Positions 43,069 through 49,893 of a stretch of DNA of 64,000 bases are shown piece by piece. Position 1 is the first letter of the stretch; every line of letters starts with the position of its first letter. Origin of the DNA: JACVRW01 sp963819635 (GTDB lineage Bacteria; Actinomycetota; Thermoleophilia; Solirubrobacterales; Thermoleophilaceae); NCBI GenBank assembly GCA_963819635.1, contig CAWFWX010000005.1, positions 930,001-994,000 of the forward strand. Reading direction: 5' to 3'. Both the position numbers and the translations under genes were made by a program. Under the pieces are notes generated by a model. It was not told where the DNA came from, made no database searches, and worked only from the letters and a program-made list of their open reading frames with translations.

Positions 43069-43836
43069 GTGCTGCTCGCCATCGACGTCGGCAACACCCA
43101 GACCCATGTCGGGATGTTCGAGGGTGACGAGCTCGTCGAGCACTGGCGGTTCGCCACGGTGCGGTTTGCGACCGCGGATGAGCTCGCCACGGTGCTCGCG
43201 GGCCTGCTCGGCCTGCGCGACCTGCGGCTGGACGACGTTCACGCCGCCATGGTCTCCGCGGTCGTGCCCACGCTCGCGCACGAGTACGAGGAGATGATCC
43301 GGCGCTACTTCGACGGGCGCGGGCTGCTGGTCGGGCCCGAGATCAAGTCCGGGATGCCGATCCGGATCGACCGCCCGCAGGAGCTCGGCGCGGACCGCCT
43401 CGTGAACGCCATCGCGGCCTACGAGCGCGTCGGCGGCGCGTGCATCGCGGTCGACTTCGGGACGGCGATCAACTACGACGTGGTCTCGGCGGCGGGCGAG
43501 TACCTCGGCGGCGTGATCTCGCCGGGCATCGAGATCTCGCTGGAGGCGCTGTCGGCCCGTGCCGCGCGCCTGCCGCGCGTCGAGATCGAGCGGCCCGATC
43601 ACGTGATCGGCAAGGGGACCCAGGAGGCGATCCAGGCCGGCGTGGTCTACGGGTTCGCCGGCCAGGTGGACGCGATCATCGGCCGCATCCGCGAGGAGCT
43701 CGGCGAGGAGGCGACCGCGATCGCCACCGGCGGCTTCGCCGAGGCGATCGTCCCCTTCTGCGAGCAGGTGGACGAGGTGGACGACCGGCTCACCCTCCAG
43801 GGCCTGAAGCTGATCTGGGAGCGCAACAGCAGCTAG
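43069..43836 (+). CDS. coaX: Type III pantothenate kinase
   Basis: CoaX phosphorylates pantothenate, the first step to coenzyme A. The 255-residue ASKHA-fold protein has LAIDVGNTQTHVGMFEG (phosphate 1), PQELGADRLVNAIAAYERV, CIAVDFGTAINYDVV (phosphate 2), GGVISPGIEISLEALSARAARLP and ATGGFAEAI. It lies 9 bp after fabI; in actinobacteria coaX is usually just ahead of lysS, which is also downstream here. Confidence 0.95.
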   Translation: MLLAIDVGNTQTHVGMFEGDELVEHWRFATVRFATADELATVLAGLLGLRDLRLDDVHAAMVSAVVPTLAHEYEEMIRRYFDGRGLLVGPEIKSGMPIRIDRPQELGADRLVNAIAAYERVGGACIAVDFGTAINYDVVSAAGEYLGGVISPGIEISLEALSARAARLPRVEIERPDHVIGKGTQEAIQAGVVYGFAGQVDAIIGRIREELGEEATAIATGGFAEAIVPFCEQVDEVDDRLTLQGLKLIWERNSS

Positions 43837-43903
43837 TTCCCATTGCGCCCGAGCGGGTGTATGTTCGCCCTGGAGGACGTGCCCGCCGGGCACGAAGGGA
43901 CTC

Positions 43904-44263
43904 GTGTTGGCCCCTCGGGTTCGCCCACATCCATTCGATGTCACGGTCGACGACCTCGGCCGAGTGTCGGTCGTCCGCGTCCAGGGAGAGGTCGACGCCG
44001 CCACGGCGCCCCGCATGGGCGAGACCGTGAACCGGCTGCTGGAGCGCCGCCGGCGCGTGGTCCTCGACCTCGAGCACGTCGACTTCATGGACCTGCACGG
44101 CCTGGCCGTGATGATCCGCGCGACCCGCCGAGCCCGGAACGAGGGCGGCAGCTTCACGGTCGCCAGGCCGGCCTTCTGCGTCCGGCGCCTCGTGGAGCTC
44201 GTGCACGCCGAGGGCGAGATCCGGATCCTGCCCGACGGCAGCGATCCCCTCGACGCGGCATAA
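43904..44263 (+). CDS. STAS-domain protein (anti-sigma factor antagonist-like) without the usual serine
   Basis: The 119-residue protein is a single STAS domain: VSVVRVQGEVDAATAPRMGETVNRLL, RRVVLDLEHVDFMDLHGLAVMI and RRLVELVHAEGEIRI. In SpoIIAA and RsbV the loop after the Asp is SSG or STG with a phosphorylated serine. Here it is D-L-H-G, so the regulatory serine is absent and the protein cannot be switched in the usual way. GTG 43904 (or TTG 43907) follows AAGGGA. Confidence 0.8.
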   Translation: MLAPRVRPHPFDVTVDDLGRVSVVRVQGEVDAATAPRMGETVNRLLERRRRVVLDLEHVDFMDLHGLAVMIRATRRARNEGGSFTVARPAFCVRRLVELVHAEGEIRILPDGSDPLDAA

Positions 44264-44270
44264 GCGGCGC

Positions 44271-44276
44271 TACCTT
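44271..44276 (+). promoter_or_regulatory. -10 box (TACCTT) of dus
   Basis: TACCTT is followed by 7 nt and the GTG at 44284, with no Shine-Dalgarno sequence between. Confidence 0.4.
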
Positions 44277-44283
44277 TTGCCCT

Positions 44284-45273
44284 GTGCGCTCGCTCACGGA
44301 CACGTGGACGCTTGGGGGCCTGAGGCTCGCCAACCGCGTCGTGCTTGCGCCGCTCGCCGGCATCGGAAACTGGTTCGTGCGCCTCCAGGCGAAGCGGTAC
44401 GGCGCCGGGCTCGCGGTGTCCGAGATGGTCTCGAGCTTCGGGCTCGTCCATGGCGACGCGCGCACGCATCGCGAGTTCCTTCGCATCCACCCCGACGAGC
44501 ACCCCGTGTCGATGCAGCTGTTCGGGCACGACGCGGCGGTCATGCGCGAGGCGGCGGCCATCACCGCGGCAGCCGGAGCCGACCTGATCGACCTCAACAT
44601 GGGCTGCCCGGTCCGCAAGGTCTGCAGGACGGGCGCGGGGGCCGCCCTCCTCGAGGACCCGGACCGGGCCGTGGCGATCGCACGCGCCGCGCGCGAGGGG
44701 AGCGGACTCCCGGTGACCGTGAAGCTGCGCCCCGGCCGAGAGCCCGGTGACCGCGCCGGCGTGGAGCTGGCGCGCCGTCTCGTCGAGGAGGCGGGCGTGG
44801 CCGGCATCGCCTTCCACCCCCGCCACGCCTCTCAGCAGCACTCGGGCGCGCCCGACTACGCGCTCGCGCGCGAGCTCGTCGAGGCGCTGGCCGTGCCGGT
44901 GATCGTGTCCGGCGGGCTGTCGAGCGACGAGGACATCGTGCGGGCGTTCTCCGAGAGCGGCGCCGCGGCCGTGATGCTGGCCCGCGGCGGGCTCGGGAAC
45001 CCCTGGCTGTTCGCCCGCCTGCTCGGCACCTACGACGGGGAGCCCGAGCCGCCCGAGGTGCTCGCCGAGGTCGAGTGGGTGATCTCCTGCGCCGAGGATC
45101 ACCTCGGCGTGGACCGTGCCGGCCGCTACCTGCGCAAGTTCTATCCCTGGTACGCGGATCGGCTCGGCCTGACGAGGCGCGAACGCGAGCCGCTCGTGAC
45201 CGCGCCCACCACCGCGCACGCCCGCGAGCTCTGGCGCGAGCTCGCGCAGCCGGCCATGCCCGCTGCCGCCTGA
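44284..45273 (+). CDS. dus: tRNA-dihydrouridine synthase
   Basis: Dus enzymes reduce uridines in tRNA using FMN and NADPH. The 329-residue TIM-barrel protein has VVLAPLAGIGNWFVR, SEMVSS, PVSMQLFGHD, DLNMGCPVRKVCRTGAGAALL with the conserved GCP cysteine, VTVKLRPG, FHPRHASQQHSG (usual HGRTxxQ changed), VIVSGGLSSDEDI and AVMLARGGLGNPWLF. Which tRNA position it modifies cannot be told. The GTG has a -10 box 7 nt upstream. Confidence 0.92.
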   Translation: MRSLTDTWTLGGLRLANRVVLAPLAGIGNWFVRLQAKRYGAGLAVSEMVSSFGLVHGDARTHREFLRIHPDEHPVSMQLFGHDAAVMREAAAITAAAGADLIDLNMGCPVRKVCRTGAGAALLEDPDRAVAIARAAREGSGLPVTVKLRPGREPGDRAGVELARRLVEEAGVAGIAFHPRHASQQHSGAPDYALARELVEALAVPVIVSGGLSSDEDIVRAFSESGAAAVMLARGGLGNPWLFARLLGTYDGEPEPPEVLAEVEWVISCAEDHLGVDRAGRYLRKFYPWYADRLGLTRREREPLVTAPTTAHARELWRELAQPAMPAAA

Positions 45274-45296
45274 CTAAGCGCCGCCGCCCGGCGGCC

Positions 45297-45302
45297 GATA
45301 AT
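45297..45302 (+). promoter_or_regulatory. -10 box (GATAAT) of the gene at 45311
   Basis: GATAAT lies 8 nt before ATG 45311, again without a ribosome-binding site. Confidence 0.4.
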
Positions 45303-45310
45303 CCGGGCTA

Positions 45311-46045
45311 ATGGACGCATCCACAATCCGGCGCTTCGCGGCGCGCGCCCTGGCGGGCGGGCTCTCGCTCGCGGCCCTCGTCGCCGTCATCGCCCTGCTG
45401 GTGGGCGATCTCAGCGACACCGACGGCAAGGTGATCCTCTCGAGCATCGGCTTCGCGCTCTGCAGCGCCACGGGCTCGTCCGGGGCGGCCGCCAGGTTGC
45501 GCGGCCTCGAACTGCTCGGCACGGTCACGCTGGTGAGCTCGGTCGCCGCCTTCGGGCTGCTGATCGCCGGTCTCTGGAGCGGCGACTGGGGCAGCGAGGG
45601 CATCTGGCGGAGCTTCGGCTGCGCCGGGGTGATCGGCCTCGCGGGGTCGCACGCGTGCGTGATGCTCGGCGCCCGCCGCCGCGGAGACACCGAGGCCGTC
45701 CGCCGCGTCACGACGGCGGCGCTGTGGCTCGGCGCGATCGACGCGTTCGGGGCGATCCTCGCGATCAGCGGCCTCGTGAGCGACGTCGACGAGGCCTGGG
45801 GCCGCATCTTCGGCGCCGCGCTCGTCCTGCTCGTGCTGGCCTCGGTGCTCCCCCCGATCCTGCGCCGCACCCAGCCGGCCGCTCCGGCCGCCGCCCAGAA
45901 CGGGGCGGGCGGCTCGTTCGCCGCCCAGGTGGTCGTGATCGCCGACCGGATCGCGGAGCTGAACAGCGATCCGGGCATGCGCGCCCCGGAGATCCGGGCG
46001 GAGATCGAGCGGCTCCGGCGGCTCGCCCAGAGCCACGAAAGCTGA
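45311..46045 (+). CDS. Uncharacterised membrane protein with C-terminal coiled segment
   Basis: The 244-residue protein has about six hydrophobic segments in the first 190 residues, followed by a soluble tail (VIADRIAELNSDPGMRAPEI, then EIERLRRLAQSHES) that looks helical and charged. No family is recognised. It has its own leaderless promoter and precedes greA by about 80 bp. Confidence 0.7.
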   Translation: MDASTIRRFAARALAGGLSLAALVAVIALLVGDLSDTDGKVILSSIGFALCSATGSSGAAARLRGLELLGTVTLVSSVAAFGLLIAGLWSGDWGSEGIWRSFGCAGVIGLAGSHACVMLGARRRGDTEAVRRVTTAALWLGAIDAFGAILAISGLVSDVDEAWGRIFGAALVLLVLASVLPPILRRTQPAAPAAAQNGAGGSFAAQVVVIADRIAELNSDPGMRAPEIRAEIERLRRLAQSHES

Positions 46046-46057
46046 CGCAAAAAGCCC

Positions 46058-46121
46058 TTCAGAGGACTCATGTGCGGTTGCTACACTCATCCGTCCTCCG
46101 GGAGGAAGAACGGGGGTTTTT
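46058..46121 (+). promoter_or_regulatory. greA promoter and terminator-like leader
   Basis: A -35 TTCAGA (46058-46063) and an extended -10 TGCTACACT ending at 46087 are 18 bp apart. The RNA would begin near 46093 and fold at once: CCGT and CCTCC (46091-46099) pair with GGAGG and ACGG (46101-46113), followed by GGG and a TTTTT run (46117-46121), 2 nt before the ATG. This resembles an intrinsic terminator placed in the leader and would hide GGAGG in the stem. Confidence 0.45.
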
Positions 46122-46123
46122 CT

Positions 46124-46600
46124 ATGGCCAGAGAGACAGTCCTCACACCAGAAGGGCTCAAGGAGCTCAAGGCGAAGATCGACCACCTCAGTGGCGACAG
46201 GCGCCGCGAGGTCGCCGAGCGCATCAAGGAGGCGCGCGAGTTCGGAGACATCTCCGAGAACGCGGAGTACGACGACGCCAAGAACGAGCAGGCGATGCTC
46301 GAGAAGCAGATCTCCGACCTCGAGGAGAAGCTGCGCAACGCGCGCGTCATCGACGCGAAGTCGGTCGACACGGACTTGGTGAGCGTCGGCGTGACCGTCC
46401 ACGTCAAGGACCAGAAGACGGACAAGTCGACGAAGTTCAAGATCGTCGGCTCCGCCGAGGCCAACCCCTCCGAGAGCAAGCTCTCGAACGAGTCGCCGGT
46501 GGGCCGCGCGCTGCTCGGCCACAAGCGCGGCGAGACGGTCAGCGTGCAGGTGCCCCGCGGCCCCGCGCGCAAGCTGAAGATCACGAAGATCGAGCGCTGA
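46124..46600 (+). CDS. greA: Transcription elongation factor GreA
   Basis: GreA rescues backtracked RNA polymerase by stimulating transcript cleavage. The 158-residue protein has the N-terminal coiled coil with tip acidic residues in REFGDISENAEYDDAKNEQAMLE and the C-terminal FKBP-like domain ending SPVGRALLGHKRGETVSVQVP. ATG 46124 is favoured because an in-frame upstream ATG (46070) would lie inside the promoter. The leader carries a terminator-like structure. Confidence 0.95.
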   Translation: MARETVLTPEGLKELKAKIDHLSGDRRREVAERIKEAREFGDISENAEYDDAKNEQAMLEKQISDLEEKLRNARVIDAKSVDTDLVSVGVTVHVKDQKTDKSTKFKIVGSAEANPSESKLSNESPVGRALLGHKRGETVSVQVPRGPARKLKITKIER

Positions 46601-46602
46601 GT

Positions 46603-46608
46603 TAGCCT
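46603..46608 (+). promoter_or_regulatory. -10 box (TAGCCT) of lysS
   Basis: TAGCCT begins 2 nt after the greA stop and lies 8 nt before the lysS GTG, which lacks a ribosome-binding site. Confidence 0.35.
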
Positions 46609-46616
46609 CCCGGCGC

Positions 46617-47999
46617 GTGGAGCCGGACGACCGTCGCGCCAAGCTCGAGAGCCTGCGTGAGCAGGGCATCGACCCCTTTCCGCACGAGTTCGAAGGCGTC
46701 GTGCCCACATCGGACGTCGTCGACGACCTCGAGCCGGGCGAGGAGACCGACCGCGCCCACCGGGTGGCGGGCCGGATGGTCGCCCGCCGCGACCAGGGCG
46801 GCGCGGCGTTCATCGACCTCGCCGACCGCGCCGGCAAGCTCCAGCTGCACGCCAAGCGCGACGTCCTCGGCGAGGAGTCCTTCGACCGGCTGGTCTCGCT
46901 CGACATCGGCGACCTCATCGGCGTCGACGGAACCGTCTTCAAGACGCGCCGCGGCCAGCTCAGCCTGCTCGTGACGGACTGGAAGCTGCTCGCCAAGTCC
47001 CTGCGGGCCGTGCCCAAGGAGTACTACGGCGTGGAGGACGTCGAGACGAGGTACCGGCACCGGGAGCTGGACCTGCTCGCCAACGAGGAGACGCGCGAGC
47101 TCTTCATCCTCCGCTCGAAGATCGTGCGCGCGATCCGGACCTGGCTCGACGAGCGCGGCTTCCTCGAGGTCGAGACCCCGATCCTCCAGCCGCTCTACGG
47201 CGGCGCGCTCGCCCGGCCCTTCGTGACGCACCACAACGCGCTCGACCGCGACTTCTTCCTGCGGATCGCCGACGAGCTGTACCTCAAGCGCCTGATCGTG
47301 GGCGGGCTCGAGCGCGTCTACGAGATCGGCAAGGACTTCCGCAACGAGGGGATCTCGCACAAGCACAACCCCGAGTTCACGATGCTCGAGTGGTACGAGG
47401 CGTACGCGGACTACGAGGACATCGCGAACGAGCTCGAGGAGCTGATCGAGTACGTGGCGGACCGCGTCGGCTACGAGGGGCCGATCGACTTCTCGCGGCC
47501 GTGGAAGCGGCTGAAGCTGCGCGACGCCATCACGGAGAAGACCGGCATCGACATCTATGGCGAGGAGGAGCTCCCGGGTGACGGCACCTGGGCCAAGCGC
47601 GTGGACGACCTGCTCTCGAAGCACGTCGAGCCGGAGCTCCAGAACCCCACGCTGATCATGGACTACCCGAAGGAGCTCTCACCCTTCGCTAAGGACCACC
47701 GCTCGGTCCCGGGGCTCGTGGAGCGCTTCGAGGCCTTCGCCGGCAGCATGGAGTTCGCGAACGCGTTCACGGAGCTGAACGATCCCGACGAGCAGCGCGC
47801 CCGCTTCGAGCAGCAGCGCGCCGACCAGGCGGCGGGCGACGAGGAGACGCAGCCCTACGACGAGGACTACGTCGCCGCGCTCGAGTACGGCATGCCCCCC
47901 ACGGGCGGGATCGGCATCGGGATCGACAGGCTGACGATGATCCTCAGCGGCCGGCACGGCATCCGCGAGGTCGTGCTGTTCCCCGCGATGCGCGGCTAG
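46617..47999 (+). CDS. lysS: Lysyl-tRNA synthetase (class II)
   Basis: The 460-residue enzyme charges tRNA-Lys. It has the OB-fold anticodon-binding domain (HRVAGRMVARRDQGGAAFIDL), class II motif 1 (FLEVETPILQPLYGGALARPF), motif 2 (YEIGKDFRNEGISHKHNPEFTMLEWY) and motif 3 (GGIGIGIDRLTMIL). The length is slightly short of the usual 490-500, mostly at the N-terminus. It ends in a CTAG shared with the convergent secreted protein. Confidence 0.96.
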   Translation: MEPDDRRAKLESLREQGIDPFPHEFEGVVPTSDVVDDLEPGEETDRAHRVAGRMVARRDQGGAAFIDLADRAGKLQLHAKRDVLGEESFDRLVSLDIGDLIGVDGTVFKTRRGQLSLLVTDWKLLAKSLRAVPKEYYGVEDVETRYRHRELDLLANEETRELFILRSKIVRAIRTWLDERGFLEVETPILQPLYGGALARPFVTHHNALDRDFFLRIADELYLKRLIVGGLERVYEIGKDFRNEGISHKHNPEFTMLEWYEAYADYEDIANELEELIEYVADRVGYEGPIDFSRPWKRLKLRDAITEKTGIDIYGEEELPGDGTWAKRVDDLLSKHVEPELQNPTLIMDYPKELSPFAKDHRSVPGLVERFEAFAGSMEFANAFTELNDPDEQRARFEQQRADQAAGDEETQPYDEDYVAALEYGMPPTGGIGIGIDRLTMILSGRHGIREVVLFPAMRG

Positions 48000-49267
48000 C
48001 GCTTCGGCGGCCGCCTGACGCGGATCGTCTTGACGGCCGTCCCGCGGTTGCCCGCGGCATCGGTCGCGATCACCCGCAGCCTGACGCTGAAGCGGCTCCG
48101 GCGTCCGACCAGTCGCCTCCTCGGCTTCAGCTTGACCTGACGGACCGCGGCCGACGAGCCGAGCCTCCGCTCGGCGAGCACGACGTCGCCCACGCGCGCG
48201 ATCCCGGCCGATCGGGCGCGCCCGAGCAGGGCCACCTCGAGGCTCACGGCCTCGCTCGGCGTGATCTGGGCGGACACGCCCTTCAGAAAGCGCTTGAGCG
48301 ACACCCGGGTGGGCGCGGCGCTGATCGCGACCGTCGGGTCGGTTGTGTCAGGCGGAGGTGGAGGCGGCGGTGGGGTGACCGGCGCGAGGATCGTCAGCGC
48401 GCGCAGCTCGACCGGCAGCTGCCCGATCAGGGTCGCGCTGCCCGTTCCCAGGTCGAGCGTGTAGAGACCCGGTACGAGCGACGTCCGCAGGGTGGCGTAC
48501 GCGGTGCCGCCCGGCGCGATGTCGAAGCCCGCGTCGCTCGTGTTGTCCACCACGACGCCGAGCGAGCCGATGGACGTGACGGCGCCGCCGTTCGGCCCGC
48601 CTGGGCCGGCGCCGTTGATCCCGCCCTGGACGACGAGCCGGTCCGAGCCGACGTCGATCCCATACAGGGTCGTCAGCGTGCCCGGGGGCGCCACGGTCCC
48701 GGGCGGCCCCGGTGCGACGTTCCGGTCGTAGGCGACCGCCGTGACCGGGCCGGTGGCCGGTGGGGTGAAGGTCAGGTTGGCGTCGTCGCCCGACAGCGCG
48801 CCGTTGTTCGGGTTGATGCGGAAGTTCTCCGGGGTCGGGTTCGAGTTCACCAGCCGCAGGCGGTCCACCACCGGGTTGAAGTCGGCGCCGGTCGCCCAGT
48901 CGCCCGCGCCCGGAGGCGTCCCGCCCGGCAGCGCCGCGACGAAGGTCGCCACCGCCGTCGCGGGGTCGAGCCTGTAGCTGCGCAGTACGACCGCCGCCCC
49001 ACTGGTGATCCCCGCGGGCGTCGTGACCAGGAACAGCTCGCCGGTCGCCGGCCGCATGTCGAGCGCGATCGCCTTCTCACCGGCGGTCTGGAGGCCGGTG
49101 ATGAGCTGGGCGCTCACCGCGCTGGGCGCAGCAGTGTCGAACTGGACGAGGTTGAGGTTGCCCGTGATGCCCGCCGCACGCTCGGCGCCCGCGGTCGCCG
49201 GCGCGATGGCAGCGACGGCCGCCAGGGCCGCGATCCAGCGCACGAGTCCGTTCGCGCGGGAGGCCAC
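47996..49267 (-). CDS. Secreted DUF4394-type protein
   Basis: The 423-residue protein has a signal peptide (LVRWIAALAAVAAIAPATAGAE). The DUF4394-like region follows, with repeated beta-strand units such as LITGLQTAGEKAIALDMRPATGEL, TGADFNPVVDRLRLVNS and GGTAYATLRTSLVPGLYTLD, suggesting a beta-propeller. A poly-proline linker (residues about 295-305) leads to a beta-sandwich-like C-terminal domain rich in arginine. It is probably exported; the ligand is unknown. GTG 49267 has a TAGACT box 6 nt upstream. Confidence 0.8.
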   Translation of the reverse strand: MASRANGLVRWIAALAAVAAIAPATAGAERAAGITGNLNLVQFDTAAPSAVSAQLITGLQTAGEKAIALDMRPATGELFLVTTPAGITSGAAVVLRSYRLDPATAVATFVAALPGGTPPGAGDWATGADFNPVVDRLRLVNSNPTPENFRINPNNGALSGDDANLTFTPPATGPVTAVAYDRNVAPGPPGTVAPPGTLTTLYGIDVGSDRLVVQGGINGAGPGGPNGGAVTSIGSLGVVVDNTSDAGFDIAPGGTAYATLRTSLVPGLYTLDLGTGSATLIGQLPVELRALTILAPVTPPPPPPPPDTTDPTVAISAAPTRVSLKRFLKGVSAQITPSEAVSLEVALLGRARSAGIARVGDVVLAERRLGSSAAVRQVKLKPRRRLVGRRSRFSVRLRVIATDAAGNRGTAVKTIRVRRPPKR

Positions 49268-49273
49268 GCGAGC

Positions 49274-49279
49274 AGTCTA
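49274..49279 (-). promoter_or_regulatory. -10 box (TAGACT) of the DUF4394-type gene
   Basis: TAGACT on the minus strand lies 6 nt before the GTG at 49267, giving a leaderless mRNA. Confidence 0.4.
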
Positions 49280-49299
49280 GACCCGCTCGAGGCGGACCC

Positions 49300-49701
49300 C
49301 TAACCCGAGACGGCGGCTCGCAGCGCCGTCTCGGCCCGCTGGACCTGGGTGCTCGAGCGCACCAGCCGCTTCGCCGCGCGGCGCTGCCTGACGATGTCCT
49401 TGCTGCGCGTCGCGCGGGCCACCGCCTTCAGGTCCGCCGTCACCCGGTCGAGCCCGGCGAGCAGGCTGTCGAACTCGTCGCTCGCCTCGTCCGGCGGATC
49501 CAGGTCCGTGAGGTTGCTCCGGGTCTGCTCCGTTCGCCGCGCGAGCCGGTCGAACTCGGTGGCGTCGGTGCCCATTCCCTCGCCGAGCTGGCTGAGCGGC
49601 GCGACCGCCTGGTTGTAGTCCTCTGCGAAGGAGCTGTCAGACCCGCCGCAGCCTGCGAGAGCAAGCAGGACGAGGCCGACGGCCGCCGAAGTGAGCTTCA
49701 T
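49300..49701 (-). CDS. Small lipoprotein
   Basis: The 133-residue protein starts MKLTSAAVGLVLLALAGCGG, a lipoprotein signal with lipidated Cys18. The mature part is predicted helical and charged (FAEDYNQAVAPLSQLGEGM, LARRTEQTRSNLTDLDPPDE). No family is recognised. TACGTT on the minus strand lies 6 nt before the ATG. Confidence 0.75.
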   Translation of the reverse strand: MKLTSAAVGLVLLALAGCGGSDSSFAEDYNQAVAPLSQLGEGMGTDATEFDRLARRTEQTRSNLTDLDPPDEASDEFDSLLAGLDRVTADLKAVARATRSKDIVRQRRAAKRLVRSSTQVQRAETALRAAVSG

Positions 49702-49707
49702 ATCCGG

Positions 49708-49713
49708 AACGTA
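49708..49713 (-). promoter_or_regulatory. -10 box (TACGTT) of the lipoprotein gene
   Basis: TACGTT on the minus strand is followed by 6 nt and the ATG at 49701. Confidence 0.35.
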
Positions 49714-49767
49714 CCCACGATGCGCCTTTTAGGGCTTCGTGAAGGGCAAATCCGGGCTTCGGCGCGT

Positions 49768-49776
49768 TGGTAGAGT
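49768..49776 (+). promoter_or_regulatory. Extended -10 promoter of clpC
   Basis: TGGTAGAGT fits TGnTAnnnT. It would give a clpC leader of about 110 nt. I saw no HspR, CtsR or ClgR operator in the region 49702-49893. Confidence 0.35.
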
Positions 49777-49893
49777 TGTCGCAGGGGGATGGACCTACAC
49801 GTTCCTCTCATCACGGTTGGCCTATATGCCGATCTAGTGGGAAAGAACGGGTAACCCCGCCCCCGAAGTTCCCGACAGATAAGAGAGCAAGCG

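Noticed and set aside
41974..45219. A very long antisense reading frame (over 1000 codons) across fabI, coaX, STAS and dus
   Set aside because: It mirrors well-identified genes on the other strand. In high-GC DNA, antisense frames stay open by codon bias, and its translation is low complexity with no domains.
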